A stretch of DNA of 64,000 nucleotides from an uncultured Xanthomonas sp. (GCA_943912265.1 CALTTS010000011.1:1-64000); one strand, 5' to 3'. Positions 41,633 to 51,860 are shown, counted from the first letter of the stretch. Translations and numbers: made by a program. The notes: generated by a model from the sequence alone, not told the origin.

Positions 41633-42388
41633 TCACTGCGTCCACGCATCGCGGGTCAGCGCGTACAGGATGCTGCGGTCCTTGCCGTCCAGCTCGGTCG
41701 CGCCGTCGCCGCGGTAGTGGTTGCGGAACGCGCGCACCGTGGCGGCCTTGTCGTCGAGCGGGTAGCCGATCAGGCGCAGCGCGATCCACGGGTCGAAGTT
41801 GGCCGGCGGGGTTTCGTCGTCGCGCTCGGGCCAGCGGCCGTATCCGGCATCGGCCAACCGCTTCCACGGGAACAAGGGGCCCGGGTCTGGCTTGCGGGTC
41901 GGCGCGAAATCCTGATGGCCGACGATGGCCGATCGCGGAATGCGCAGGCGCTTGCACAGGTCGTCCAGCAACACGATCAGGCTGTCGATCTGCGCATCGG
42001 GGAACGGACTGTGCCCGTCGTTGTCGATCTCGATGCCGATGGAGGCCGAGTTCAGATCGGTGATCGTGCCCCATTGCCCGGGACCGGCCTGCCACGCGCG
42101 CTTGCCGTCGGCGACGAGCTGGTACAGATGCCCGTCGCGGCCGACCAGATAATGCGCACTGACCGGGCCGCCGCTGTTGGCCGTGCGCAGCGTGTCCAGC
42201 GATTCCTGTACCGACCCCTGATCGGTGTAGTGCAGCACGATCAGGATCGGCCGGCGCGCGTCGAAATTCTTCGACGGCACCCACGTGGCCAGCGGATTGC
42301 GCGGGTCGTGGGCGCAGGCGGACAGCAGCACGGCGAGCAGCACCATGCCGATCAGGCGCGGCAGGCGAAACGATTGGGAACGGGGCAT
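41633..42388 (-). CDS. AmpD-like N-acetylmuramoyl-L-alanine amidase lipoprotein
   Basis: 251 residues with a lipoprotein signal peptide (lipobox LLSAC, Cys about 24). Amidase_2 domain: LIVLHYTDQGS with the first zinc His, GHLYQLV, SIGIEIDNDGH, and GHQDFAPTRKPDPG with the second His and the Asp. Removes the stem peptide from muramic acid. As a lipoprotein it acts in the periplasm, unlike cytosolic AmpD. ATG 42388 gives the best AGGAAG spacing. Between the dipeptidase (39-nt gap) and the serine hydrolase (17-nt gap). Confidence 0.9.
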   Translation of the reverse strand: MPRSQSFRLPRLIGMVLLAVLLSACAHDPRNPLATWVPSKNFDARRPILIVLHYTDQGSVQESLDTLRTANSGGPVSAHYLVGRDGHLYQLVADGKRAWQAGPGQWGTITDLNSASIGIEIDNDGHSPFPDAQIDSLIVLLDDLCKRLRIPRSAIVGHQDFAPTRKPDPGPLFPWKRLADAGYGRWPERDDETPPANFDPWIALRLIGYPLDDKAATVRAFRNHYRGDGATELDGKDRSILYALTRDAWTQ

Positions 42389-42405
42389 CGGCATGCTTCC
42401 TCGAA

Positions 42406-44016
42406 TCAATGGGCATCGCACGCGGCGACGCGGGTAAAGGCCAGATCGGCGTAGTCGTAGCTGAAGTCGGCATCCGGGTCGATGGCCGCCATCGCCAGCG
42501 TGGTGGTCCGGGCGTGCGCGTCGTGCTTGAACGCCAGCCAGGGTTCGGCGTCCACGCTGTCCTCATCCCAGTCCACCAGCCAGCGCGTACCGAGCTTCAT
42601 CACCCGGCCACGCAGCATCGGCGAGCGTCTGGATGCGAAACGCACGCCGCCGTCCGGCCCCGGGCAGATGCGCACTTCGCCGAACCACGGGTCGCGGTAC
42701 ACACCCTGCCATCCGGCCAGATCGCGCGTGCTCGCCGGCACCCGGGACGAGGTGTCCGGCTTGCGCGACGACGCCGGCCGCGCGGCATCTTCCCGATCCA
42801 GCAGGCCGGCGTAATACGCCGCATCGCGGTGCGCCTGCGGTTCGGTCCAGCGCTTGATCAACGCTTCGCCGAGTACCGTGCGCGCGGCCTCGCCTTCGCC
42901 GTTGGTGAGGATGACGAAACCGTTGCGCCGGTCCGGCAACATCGCCACCGACGAATACATGCCCGCCAGCGTGCCGGTATGGGCCACCTTCCATTGCCCG
43001 TCCACGTCGGCGATGCGCCAGCCGAAACCGTAGCCGTACATGTGCGTGTTGTCCCATTCGCGTGCCCGCTGCGAGATCGGCATCGGCATCTGCAGGGCCC
43101 ACACCACGCGGCGTTGCGCCTGCGACAGCCACGTCGACTTCGGATCCAGCCACATGCCCACCCAGGTCAGCATGTCGTTGATGCTGCAGCGGATGCCGCC
43201 GGCCGGCATGGACGCGATGTCAGGCACCACGTCGCCGTCCTCGCGGATCGGCACGTTGCCCGCTGCGGTGCGCATGTGCGGCTGGGCGACGTTGCCCACC
43301 CGTGCCGGGCGCCAGCTGCCGACCTGGCAGCGGCCCATGCCGAGCGGGCCGAACAGTTGCTCGCGCACCAGCACGTCGTAGGGTTTGCCGCCGGCTGCCG
43401 CAGCCACCTCGCCGGCCACCACGTACAGCAGGTTGTCGTAGGCGTAATGCGAACGGAAGCTGTGGGTGGGCTTGAGCCAGCGCAGCCCGGCAATGATGTC
43501 GGCGCGGGTGAAGTCGTTGGGCTCGGGCCACAGCATCAGGTCGCCGGCCCCCAGGCCCAGCCCGCTGTTGTGCAGCAACAGGTCGCGCACCTGGAAATTG
43601 GCGGTGACCCAATCGTCGTGCATGCGAAAGCCCGGCAGGTATTTCGTCACCGGGTCGTCCCACTTCAGCCTGCCCTGATCCACCAGCCGCGCCAGCACGC
43701 CGGTGGTCATCGCCTTGCTGTTGGAAGCGATCTTGAACAGCGTGTCCGGCGTGACCGCCTCGCCCTTGCCCGCTTCCAGCTCGCCGGCGGTGCGCAGGTA
43801 GACCACCTTGCCGTCTTCGATCACGCCGACGGCAAGGCCCGGCAACGCATAGTGCGCAAAGGTGTAATCGAAAGCTGCATCCAGCTCGGCCTTGCGCGCA
43901 TCGTCCGCATCCGCCGCCATGCCAGGCATGGCGATGCCCGCCGCCAGCAACAAGCCCGCAAGCAGACCGGTGCAACGTCTTGCCGCGAGCGCAGGAGAAG
44001 ATGTCCGTCGTGCCAC
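42406..44016 (-). CDS. Periplasmic serine hydrolase (class C beta-lactamase/D-aminopeptidase fold) with DUF3471-like tail
   Basis: 536 residues. Signal peptide about 15-35 (GLLAGLLLAAGIAMPGMA). Beta-lactamase fold: active-site SNSK (S98, K101), Tyr motif YAYDN and HTG (AHTGTLAGMY) in place of KTG. The C-terminal 100 residues (DLAGWQGVYRDPWFGEVRI through SYDYADLAFTRV) form the beta-sandwich DUF3471-type domain. Family members are D-peptidases or esterases; here, between an amidase and a TonB receptor, a peptidoglycan-peptide target is likely. GTG 44016 is chosen (GGAGG 9 nt upstream); an upstream GTG at 44049 is possible. Confidence 0.88.
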   Translation of the reverse strand: MARRTSSPALAARRCTGLLAGLLLAAGIAMPGMAADADDARKAELDAAFDYTFAHYALPGLAVGVIEDGKVVYLRTAGELEAGKGEAVTPDTLFKIASNSKAMTTGVLARLVDQGRLKWDDPVTKYLPGFRMHDDWVTANFQVRDLLLHNSGLGLGAGDLMLWPEPNDFTRADIIAGLRWLKPTHSFRSHYAYDNLLYVVAGEVAAAAGGKPYDVLVREQLFGPLGMGRCQVGSWRPARVGNVAQPHMRTAAGNVPIREDGDVVPDIASMPAGGIRCSINDMLTWVGMWLDPKSTWLSQAQRRVVWALQMPMPISQRAREWDNTHMYGYGFGWRIADVDGQWKVAHTGTLAGMYSSVAMLPDRRNGFVILTNGEGEAARTVLGEALIKRWTEPQAHRDAAYYAGLLDREDAARPASSRKPDTSSRVPASTRDLAGWQGVYRDPWFGEVRICPGPDGGVRFASRRSPMLRGRVMKLGTRWLVDWDEDSVDAEPWLAFKHDAHARTTTLAMAAIDPDADFSYDYADLAFTRVAACDAH

Positions 44017-44112
44017 TGTTTCAAGCCTCCGCCGAGGGTTCGGCCGCACCCCCGCTGCGCCGCCGGCAAGCGCCGGCGACGGAACGACGGGCGACAGTGC
44101 GGCCTTGCCGGT

Positions 44113-46986
44113 TCACTTGAACTTGTATTCCGCCAGCACGCTGTAGGCGCGTCCGCGCGGATCGGCCACGCGCGGCTCCCAGCCGGCACCTGCCGCGTAA
44201 TCGTTCATGTGCGCGGTGAACGGCGGGTCGGTGTCGAACAGGTTCTTCACGCCCAGCGTGAGCTTCAGGTTGCGGATGCCCGCGTAGCTGACGCTGTAGT
44301 CGTAGACGATGTAGCTGTCCACGTTCGGGTCCCAGCGCGGCGGAATGTAGGTACCGTTCCGCACGCTGACCGGCTCCTCGTCCTTGTAGCCGCCACGGTA
44401 GACCTGGGTCAGCGTGTGTGCCCAGTTGCCGCGTGCCCAGCTGAAGCTGAGCGTGTGCTTCCAGCGGATCGGCAGGCTGTAGTAGCGGACGTATTCGCCG
44501 ACCAGGTTGTCCGAATACGGCAGGGTCTGCAGGTCCTTGGTCTTGTAGGTGCTCAGGTAGCTGCCGTTGAGGTGCACGTTGAGCAGGCCGCCGAACACAT
44601 CCTCGAAGCGCGCATTGGCATCGAGCTCGATGCCGCGCATCAGGCTGCCGCCCGAATTGATGTAGCGCTGGTCGATGGCGACGATCTGCCCGCTGGAATC
44701 GCGAATGAAGTTGTCGGCGAAGATGGCGTAGTTGTCGATCAGCGTGTCGATCGAGATGCCCGACCGGATGGTCTTCTCGCGCTTGATCTCCCACCAGTCC
44801 ACGCTGGCATTGAGCCACTCGGTCGGTTCGATCACCATGCCGAAGCTCTTCTGCTTGGACTCTTCCGGCTCCAGATCCTTCTTGCCGCCGGTGATCAGGT
44901 TGGGCTGGATCGCCTCGCAGCCGGCCTTGGTGGGGTCCGCCACGCCGCCCGGGCAGCTCGCCGGGTCGGCCAGATCCTGGCCGGTGTACGGGCTTTCGGC
45001 CACGCCGTAGTACATCTGGTTGAAGGTAGGCACCTTGAAACCCGTGCTGTACGCGCCACGGAAGGCCAGCATGTCGATCGGCTTCCACTTGAACGAGAAC
45101 TTCGGATTGGTGGTGCCGCCGAAGCCTTCGTAATGGTCGTAGCGGCCGGCCAGCGTCACGTCCAGGCTGTCCAGCACCGGGATGTACAGCTCGGCGAATA
45201 CCGCCTTGGTGTCGCGGCTGACGTTCTTGAGGATATTGCCGTTGTCGAAGGGTGCCAGATACACGCCCGCCGCTTCGGCCGCGGCATTGCCGCCGAATTC
45301 GTATTCCTCTCGGCGCAGATCGACGCCGGTGGCCAGCTGCACCTCGCCGCCGGGCAACGAGAAGCCGAGGCCGCCGGACACGCTGGCATCGACCGACGTG
45401 GTCACCGACGTGCCGCCGTACAGCTTCACGCCGTCGGCCGATGCCGCTGCCAGTGCGGCCATTGCCTCGGCAGTCTGCGATTCGCCCTCGGTCAGGAACG
45501 GATTGAGCAACCCGCTGCCCAGCACCGCCTTCAGCTTGCTGGTGTAGTAGTAGCCGCTCTCCAGCGTGGAGGTGGACTTGCTGTATGCGCGCGACAGGCC
45601 CGCGTTGTAATCCCAGCTGCCCAGTGCTCCCTCGAAACCCAGCAGCAGGCGGTAGGACTTGGTGTTGGTCGATATCTGCCGCGAACCGCACGCGGTACAG
45701 CGCCAGCGGTAGGCGATCGGCGCACCGTAGTTGAGCTGGCCCGCACCGAAATAGGCAGCCAATGCGTTGTAGATATCGTCGTAGGCCGCACCGGTGCTCG
45801 GGTACCAGGTGCTGGCGTCGAACGTGCTGCCCGGCGATATCTGGTAGGGCTCGAACGACTTCTTCGCATCCACCTCCGAACCGACCGCCTCGAAAAACAC
45901 GCGATGCTCGTCGTTGATCTTGTACGTGGCGCGGCCGATGAAATCCTTGCTCTCCAGCGGCTGCTGGATCACCGCCGCCGCCGGGTAGTCGTAGGCGCAG
46001 GCATAACGCGCGGTGCTCACGCCCCACATCGTGTAGTCGTACGGCCCCATCATCGAACTGGCGCTCTCGCAACCGGAGGCGCCCGGCAGGTTGAGCACGT
46101 TGATGTATTGCTGGGTTGAATTGTCCAGCGGGTCCTTCACGCCGTTGCCGATCAGCGAACCGGCACGGTTGGCCACCGTGGCGAACGGCGTGCCGCGCGT
46201 GTCGGGCGACAGGCCACGGTCGGCCTGGAAGCCATTGGAGAAATCGCGATCGGTACCGCGCAGGATTTCGTTCTTCTTCCAGCTCAGCGTGGCAAACGCG
46301 TTCCAGCCGTCCTTGTCGAGGTCGCCGCCGCCCACCAGCAGGCTGCCGCGATAGATGCTGCCGCCCCCGGCCTCGGCCGCGTCGACGAATGCGGAAACCT
46401 CCGCACCCTGGTAATCGGTCTTGGTGATGAAGTTGATGACGCCGCCAATGGCGTCGGTGCCGTAGATCGCCGACGCGCCATCGCGCAGCACTTCCACACG
46501 CTCGATGGCGGCGAACGGGATCGAGTTGAGGTCGACCACGCGTCCCTTCAAACCATGGGCCGCTACCCGGCGCCCGTTCAACAGCACCAGCGTCGCGTCC
46601 GCACCCTGCCCGCGCAGGTTGGCCGACGACACGCCGTTGTTGCCGCGCTGGTCCACCCCGGACACGATGCCGGCGTTGCTGGCAAGGTTGTCCGAGCCGT
46701 TGCCGGCGATGTTGAGGTACATCAACAACTGCTCGGCCGAGCTGATGCCCAGCGCATCGATCTGCTGCTTCTTCATCACCGTGATCGGCAGCTGGGTCTC
46801 GATGTCGGTGCGCTTGATGCGCGAACCGGTGACCGAAACGCCATCGAGCGTCTTGGCCTCGGCTTTTTTCGTTTCGCTGTCCGTGGCGGACGATTGGGCC
46901 GACGCGGCGACCGGACAGGCCAGCGCGATCAGCAGGGCCGCGCTCAGGCGGTGGAAAGAAAGGCGTTCAGGCATCAGGGCAGGCAT
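44113..46986 (-). CDS. TonB-dependent outer membrane receptor
   Basis: 957 residues. Signal peptide (LSAALLIALACPVAASA), a TonB-box-like KTLDGVSVTGSRIKRTDIE, the plug domain (MKKQQIDALGISSAEQLLMYL, LRGQGADATLVLLNGRRVA, VEVLRDGASAIYGTDAIGGV) and a 22-strand-type barrel that ends ...LAEYKFK with the terminal Phe-x-Phe-like residue needed for assembly. The GSRIKR start is typical of the large xanthomonad receptor family for sugars and peptides. The ligand is unknown; the next gene in the operon is a serine hydrolase of peptide type. ATG 46986 with GGAGA upstream. Confidence 0.93.
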   Translation of the reverse strand: MPALMPERLSFHRLSAALLIALACPVAASAQSSATDSETKKAEAKTLDGVSVTGSRIKRTDIETQLPITVMKKQQIDALGISSAEQLLMYLNIAGNGSDNLASNAGIVSGVDQRGNNGVSSANLRGQGADATLVLLNGRRVAAHGLKGRVVDLNSIPFAAIERVEVLRDGASAIYGTDAIGGVINFITKTDYQGAEVSAFVDAAEAGGGSIYRGSLLVGGGDLDKDGWNAFATLSWKKNEILRGTDRDFSNGFQADRGLSPDTRGTPFATVANRAGSLIGNGVKDPLDNSTQQYINVLNLPGASGCESASSMMGPYDYTMWGVSTARYACAYDYPAAAVIQQPLESKDFIGRATYKINDEHRVFFEAVGSEVDAKKSFEPYQISPGSTFDASTWYPSTGAAYDDIYNALAAYFGAGQLNYGAPIAYRWRCTACGSRQISTNTKSYRLLLGFEGALGSWDYNAGLSRAYSKSTSTLESGYYYTSKLKAVLGSGLLNPFLTEGESQTAEAMAALAAASADGVKLYGGTSVTTSVDASVSGGLGFSLPGGEVQLATGVDLRREEYEFGGNAAAEAAGVYLAPFDNGNILKNVSRDTKAVFAELYIPVLDSLDVTLAGRYDHYEGFGGTTNPKFSFKWKPIDMLAFRGAYSTGFKVPTFNQMYYGVAESPYTGQDLADPASCPGGVADPTKAGCEAIQPNLITGGKKDLEPEESKQKSFGMVIEPTEWLNASVDWWEIKREKTIRSGISIDTLIDNYAIFADNFIRDSSGQIVAIDQRYINSGGSLMRGIELDANARFEDVFGGLLNVHLNGSYLSTYKTKDLQTLPYSDNLVGEYVRYYSLPIRWKHTLSFSWARGNWAHTLTQVYRGGYKDEEPVSVRNGTYIPPRWDPNVDSYIVYDYSVSYAGIRNLKLTLGVKNLFDTDPPFTAHMNDYAAGAGWEPRVADPRGRAYSVLAEYKFK

Positions 46987-47240
46987 AGCGTCTCCGTCGT
47001 TGTTCCCGTGCAACAGGCGTTGGCGTCGTCACCCGGCATGCACAGCGTGCCGGCGACACATGGTTGTCTCCACAAGCAGGAATGGCAGGAAGCCACCACG
47101 ACACCATCCCTGGCAATCGAACCCGCATCCGATGTCTGAAAATCCCTGCATGGGCGCGTTCCCCTCCACGCCGATGCCGCTTGCTGATTACCACGCATGG
47201 AAAACCGGCTCAAGCACATTGGCTCGCGCCTGCCGACGAG

Positions 47241-47265
47241 CCCGCCCCCGCGATGCGGAGGCGGG
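47241..47265. terminator. Hairpin in the spacer between the two receptor genes
   Basis: 6-bp GC stem (47241-47246 with 47260-47265) plus two inner pairs, followed on the plus strand by TCCCCTTTT. It lies 13 nt past the stop of the Oar-like receptor gene (minus strand), where it can act as its 3' end. Confidence 0.4.
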
Positions 47266-47277
47266 TCCCCTTTTGCC

Positions 47278-50200
47278 TCAATAGTTCAGCGATACCACCA
47301 GTTGCGCGTAGCGCGGCGACTGGAAGCTGGTCGGCCACAGGAACGTTTCGTTGTGGTGGCCGATGTCGTCTTCCAGCGTCTGATCGACGGAAAGCTTTTT
47401 CTGCTGGTTGGTCACGTTGTAGACGGCAAACTTCACCCGCAAATTGGCATCGCCGAACTGCTTGGCCCATGTGGTGCTGAGGCCAAGCTCGTAGGTGAAC
47501 GGCATGCGCCCGTAGGCGCCTCGGGTGGACGAGGCATACACGCGCTCGGATGCCACGGCCGAGGTGCAGTTCTCGATGCACACGTAGTAGCTGTGGTAGT
47601 TGGTGCCATCGAACGGATTGCCCACGCCGAAACCGGTGATCGGGCCGCCGGTACGGGCATCCAGGGTTGCGCCGATGGTCCAGTCATCGGTAATGGCGTA
47701 GCTGCCGCGCAACTTGAGCTGGTGGCGACGGTCGTTGGGCAGATAACCGTAGCCGTTGTAATTCACCCATGGATCGTCGAAGTTCTCGGTCCGGCCCGTA
47801 TCGGCAAAATCGGTATCCGAATTGACCGGGCCTTCGGCATTGCCCTTGCCCCACGACAACGTGTACGAGGCATTCATCGACCACTTGCCGTCCCACGCGC
47901 GATCCAGCTGCAGTTCCAGCGCCTTGTAATCGCGCTTGGGCTTCACCCAACCGCGCTGCCCGACATAATTGCCATTGTCGTCATACAGCGCCCAGCCTTC
48001 CTTCGAGGTATCCACGGTCAGCCAGCCATCCGCACTGCCGTCGCAATTGGTGTCACCCCACACGGTGACCTTCTTGCCCGGGTTGGCCATCACCCAGCCC
48101 ACGTAGGAATCGCCACACTGGCCGGTGGCGGTGATCTCCATGTCGTCGATGGCGTTGTGCAGCTTGCGGTAGATGCCGCGCACCGCATACGACCATGCAT
48201 CGTTGATGGACTGCTGGAAGCCGAGGATCGCCTCGTCCTGATAGACCGGATCCATGTTGCGGTCCACTTCCGAACGCAGATCGCCCACCGTGCCGTTGCC
48301 CTGTGAATCGTCGACCGCACCGATCTGCGCGCCGAGAATCGGCGTCACGTAGGTCAGGCCGTTGAGCGTCTTGGTTTGCCAGCCGTCCAGCGCGTAGTAG
48401 GTGCGCTCGTCGAGCAGGCCACCTGCCTGCTTGATGTTGATCACGTTGGCCACCGGCAGGAAGTAGCGGCCCACGTTGCCGAACAGCTTGGTGGTACCGT
48501 CGCCCCTCATGTCCCATGCGAAGCCGAAGCGCGGCGCCCACATGTTGTCCATCTTGATGTAGCTCTTGCCGGCGGCATCCTTGTTGTCGAAGCCTTCGTT
48601 GCGGATGCCGAGGTTGATCAGCAGGTTGTCGGTGACCGACCAGTTGTCCTCGAGGTAGTAAGCCGAGTTGGTGGTCTCGAAGCTGCCGCTGATCTCGTAA
48701 CGACGCGCACGCACATAGGCCGTGGTACCGGCCGGCACGACACCGCCATTGGCCAGGGTCGAGCCGGGCGTGGTCGCCGAGACGGTGTAGTAATAGCCGC
48801 CGGGGCCCGGATAATGGCGATCGTAGTCGGAGGTGTCCTTCTCGTGATCGACACCGAAGCGCAACAGGTGCGAGTCACCCAATTGCCACTCCAGATCCAC
48901 GCGCGCCTGCTTGCGCTCGTCCAGACGCGACTCGACCTTGCTGCTGGACGTGCAACCGGCGGCCACGCCGGTCGGGCGGACCGAGACCGGAGCGGACACG
49001 TAGTTGCACTCGATGTCGGTCTGGCTCTTCTGCGAGGAATTGCGCTGGTTGTCGCCATACATCGCGCGCAGCGACAAGCCATCGGTCAGGTGGCCGGTAT
49101 AGCTCAACGCCCAGTTCTTGCCACCGGATTTGGTGTAGACCTTGTTGGTCAGATCGCCCTTGGTATCGGTATCCAGGTCGTAACCGTAGACGTCGTATAC
49201 CCAGTTGTCCTTGTCGCTGAAGCCCAGCAGGCTCAGGCGATGGTCGTCGTTGATCTGCCAGTCGAGCTTGCCGCCCCAGAACCCGTCATTCGTGGAGCCG
49301 TCCGAATAGGTGGTGCCGCTGCTGTTGGTGTAGCGGTCACGGTCGAAGCGGCCCTCGTAGAGGCCAAAGAAGAACAGCTTGTCCTTGATCAGCGCGCCCG
49401 AAGCCCACAGGTCGATCTTGTTGGTGTCGTGATCGTCCTTGCTGGAGATGATGTAGGGGTCGCCATTGGGCGCATAGTGATCGTCCGCCTTGGCCTGCAG
49501 CGCCGACGGCTCGAAGGTCATCTCCATGCCGGCGTGGAACTCGTTGCTGCCCGACTTGGTGGACGCGTTGATGACGCCGCCGGTGGTGCGGCCGAACTCC
49601 ACCGAATAGCCGCCGGTCTTGACCTGGAAATCCTGGAAGAACAGGAAGGGTGCGGCCGAGAAACCGACGCGGTTGTAGAAGTCGGTGACGTTCAGGCCAT
49701 CGATGTAGACCGAATTCTCGGCTACCGACGAGCCGCCGAACGAGATGCCCTGAGAGCCGAGCGATGACTTGCCCGCCACCACGCCCGGCGCCAGCAAGGC
49801 CACCGACTTGAGGTCCTGCGCCACCGGCAGGCGCGCCACGTCCTGCGAGCTGATGTTCATCGCCGACTCGGTGGAGGTCACGTCCACCATGTTGATCACG
49901 CGCGGCGCGGACACCTGCACCGAGCCGAGCGTGCTGATGCCGCTGATCGGCACGTTGACGGTGGTGGCGTTGCCGATGGAGACGGTGACGTCGGTCACCT
50001 TGGTGGCCGCGCCGCCGTCGCGCGACAGCTCCATCACGTAATTGCCGACCGGCAGCAGCGGAATGCGGTAATTGCCGTTGGCATCCACCGCCACCGCGCG
50101 CGAGAACCCGGTATCCGGGTTGCGCACGGTGATTGAAAGACCGTTGAACGACTCGCCCTTCGGCGCGATCACGCGGCCGACCACCGAACCATCCTGCGCG

Positions 50201-50280
50201 AACGCGGCCGGCGCCAGTGCCCCCATGCAGGCCCCCAGCGCGATGCACAGCGCCGCCTTCCTCAAACCCTTGCCCCTCAT
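47278..50280 (-). CDS. Oar-like TonB-dependent receptor with carboxypeptidase-regulatory-like N-domain
   Basis: 1000 residues. Signal peptide to about residue 28 (ACMGALAPAAFA), then a carboxypeptidase-regulatory-like beta-sandwich (SVVGRVIAPKGESFNGLSI, NGNYRIPLLPVGNYVMEL), a plug (MNISSQDVARLPVAQDLKS, VYIDGLNVTDFYNRVG, YSVEFGRTTGGVINASTKSG) and a long barrel closing in ...YAQLVVSLNY. Oar-type receptors of xanthomonads and myxobacteria take up large ligands or export proteins. The operon partner downstream of nothing else is the transglutaminase gene 56 nt upstream. GGAGAG precedes the ATG. Confidence 0.92.
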   Translation of the reverse strand: MRGKGLRKAALCIALGACMGALAPAAFAQDGSVVGRVIAPKGESFNGLSITVRNPDTGFSRAVAVDANGNYRIPLLPVGNYVMELSRDGGAATKVTDVTVSIGNATTVNVPISGISTLGSVQVSAPRVINMVDVTSTESAMNISSQDVARLPVAQDLKSVALLAPGVVAGKSSLGSQGISFGGSSVAENSVYIDGLNVTDFYNRVGFSAAPFLFFQDFQVKTGGYSVEFGRTTGGVINASTKSGSNEFHAGMEMTFEPSALQAKADDHYAPNGDPYIISSKDDHDTNKIDLWASGALIKDKLFFFGLYEGRFDRDRYTNSSGTTYSDGSTNDGFWGGKLDWQINDDHRLSLLGFSDKDNWVYDVYGYDLDTDTKGDLTNKVYTKSGGKNWALSYTGHLTDGLSLRAMYGDNQRNSSQKSQTDIECNYVSAPVSVRPTGVAAGCTSSSKVESRLDERKQARVDLEWQLGDSHLLRFGVDHEKDTSDYDRHYPGPGGYYYTVSATTPGSTLANGGVVPAGTTAYVRARRYEISGSFETTNSAYYLEDNWSVTDNLLINLGIRNEGFDNKDAAGKSYIKMDNMWAPRFGFAWDMRGDGTTKLFGNVGRYFLPVANVINIKQAGGLLDERTYYALDGWQTKTLNGLTYVTPILGAQIGAVDDSQGNGTVGDLRSEVDRNMDPVYQDEAILGFQQSINDAWSYAVRGIYRKLHNAIDDMEITATGQCGDSYVGWVMANPGKKVTVWGDTNCDGSADGWLTVDTSKEGWALYDDNGNYVGQRGWVKPKRDYKALELQLDRAWDGKWSMNASYTLSWGKGNAEGPVNSDTDFADTGRTENFDDPWVNYNGYGYLPNDRRHQLKLRGSYAITDDWTIGATLDARTGGPITGFGVGNPFDGTNYHSYYVCIENCTSAVASERVYASSTRGAYGRMPFTYELGLSTTWAKQFGDANLRVKFAVYNVTNQQKKLSVDQTLEDDIGHHNETFLWPTSFQSPRYAQLVVSLNY

Positions 50281-50336
50281 CCTGCTCTCTCCTTCAGGTG
50301 AATCCGTGATTGGTTGAACGGTGGTGCGTCCCGGCG

Positions 50337-51860
50337 TCATCGCTTCCCGCCGGCAGGCAACATCTGCCAGCGGAAGTCGTAGGTCCATTGATCGAAATAA
50401 AGATTGCCGCCGCGCCATTCGACTTCGCCGCGCTGGTTGTCCACCGTTTCGGAGCGGACGAAGCGTTTGGCCGGCACGAAGGGCTGCGAGATCGCATCGT
50501 TGAAGGTCACCCGGTAGGCATCCAGGCCGCCGAGGTAGAACCAGCGCAGGTCCGGGTCGTCGGATGCCAGCTGGCCGGTGGTGACATCCATCGGCACCCA
50601 GCCGTAGGGCGCCAGATAGAGCTGGCCCCAGTCGTGCATCGTGTCGTAGTCGCCATCGGAGAACACCCAGCCGGACTGCCAGCGCGCCGGGATGCCGTTC
50701 ATGCGCAACAAGGTGATCAGCAGCAGGGTCTGTTGGCCGCAATCGGCGTGGCCGGCGCGGAATGCGTAATCGCCGATGTTGGAGATCGTCGAATACTCGC
50801 GCGCGCCGCCCCACGGGATGGCATCGACGGCGGCGAACAGCTTCTGCGCGATCCGGTACGGGTTGGTCTCGTCGCCGACGATGGCCTTCGAGTAGGCATG
50901 CAGCGCCGGGCTGAAACGGATGTGCGGCCCTTCTTCACCCAGGTAAGGCGCCAGTGCGGGGTCGTCCGCATGGGCCGGCGTCACTTTGTCCGCATCGATC
51001 CGGAACCGCCGGCCGTGCGTGGTGACTTCGTAGCGGATCTCGAACGTGGTCGGCTTTCCGGCCACGGCCCGGGCTTCCAGATACGCCGTGCGCTGCAGCG
51101 CCGATGCCGGCGCCAGCTGCGCATTGCCGGAGGTGGCGGAGAGCAGGCGGATGTGGTCCTGCTGGCCGGCGATTTCGCGCGGATACGGCAGCCACACGCG
51201 CAGCGTTTCGCCGGCCGGCACCGCATCGGGCTTCACCGTCAGCGTGTAGTCGATGCGCACGCGCCGCGGTTGCACGCTGTCGGCCCCGGTTGCCCTGGCT
51301 TCCTCGACCGCCGCCACGTGGTAGGGGTTCAGCGACTCCATCTGGCCGTCGGCCGCCGCGTGCACCGGTGGCGCGCGGCGCGCGGCCGCCTGCGGATTCA
51401 GCAGGAACAGGTTGGACGGCGCGCGGTTGAACCAGCGCCGCTGGCCGTCGATGTCCAGATGCTCGATCCAGCCGGCTTCGTCCCAGCGATCGAACTCGGC
51501 CTCGCCCAGATCGGGGATCTGGCGCCGGATGCGTTCGAGTACCTGCGCGCGGTCCAGCGTGAAATCCAGGCGCATGCGATGCATGCGTTCGCGCTGGAAA
51601 TCCCAGGCGGCCCGCGCGTCCGGCGTCAGGCCGGGCCGGGTCAAGGCAGCATCGATCGCGCGTTGCGCACCGGCAAAGTCGCCCGCGTCGACCATCGCCA
51701 CCGTGCCATCCATGCCGGGTGCATGTGCCGGCGGCACCGGCATCTGCTGCGCGCCGGCGTCTGCCAGAGCCAGGGACAGCACCACACCGAACGCCAACCG
51801 GCGATGGCGGATGCAACGGGGTTGGCGAGCGGGGGCGGACACGTCGACACTTCCCTGCAT
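50337..51860 (-). CDS. Secreted transglutaminase-like protease
   Basis: 507 residues. Weak signal sequence (LAFGVVLSLALADAGA). The C-terminal half is a transglutaminase-like domain with the catalytic triad C374 (HADCGQQTLLL), H409 (TMHDWGQLYLAPYG) and D425 (WVPMDVTTGQ). The N-terminal half (RIDYTLTVKPDAVPAGETLRVWLPYPR) is an immunoglobulin-like domain common to bacterial TGc proteins. Bacterial members are usually peptidases. It precedes the Oar-like receptor by 56 nt, so a role in trimming or loading the receptor ligand is likely. First gene of the leftward unit, facing the murein operon. Confidence 0.88.
   Translation of the reverse strand: MQGSVDVSAPARQPRCIRHRRLAFGVVLSLALADAGAQQMPVPPAHAPGMDGTVAMVDAGDFAGAQRAIDAALTRPGLTPDARAAWDFQRERMHRMRLDFTLDRAQVLERIRRQIPDLGEAEFDRWDEAGWIEHLDIDGQRRWFNRAPSNLFLLNPQAAARRAPPVHAAADGQMESLNPYHVAAVEEARATGADSVQPRRVRIDYTLTVKPDAVPAGETLRVWLPYPREIAGQQDHIRLLSATSGNAQLAPASALQRTAYLEARAVAGKPTTFEIRYEVTTHGRRFRIDADKVTPAHADDPALAPYLGEEGPHIRFSPALHAYSKAIVGDETNPYRIAQKLFAAVDAIPWGGAREYSTISNIGDYAFRAGHADCGQQTLLLITLLRMNGIPARWQSGWVFSDGDYDTMHDWGQLYLAPYGWVPMDVTTGQLASDDPDLRWFYLGGLDAYRVTFNDAISQPFVPAKRFVRSETVDNQRGEVEWRGGNLYFDQWTYDFRWQMLPAGGKR

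Noticed and set aside
42409..46119. 1236-codon plus-strand frame over the serine hydrolase and receptor
   Set aside because: Mirror image of real minus-strand genes; His/Arg/Gln-rich, no signal or domain.
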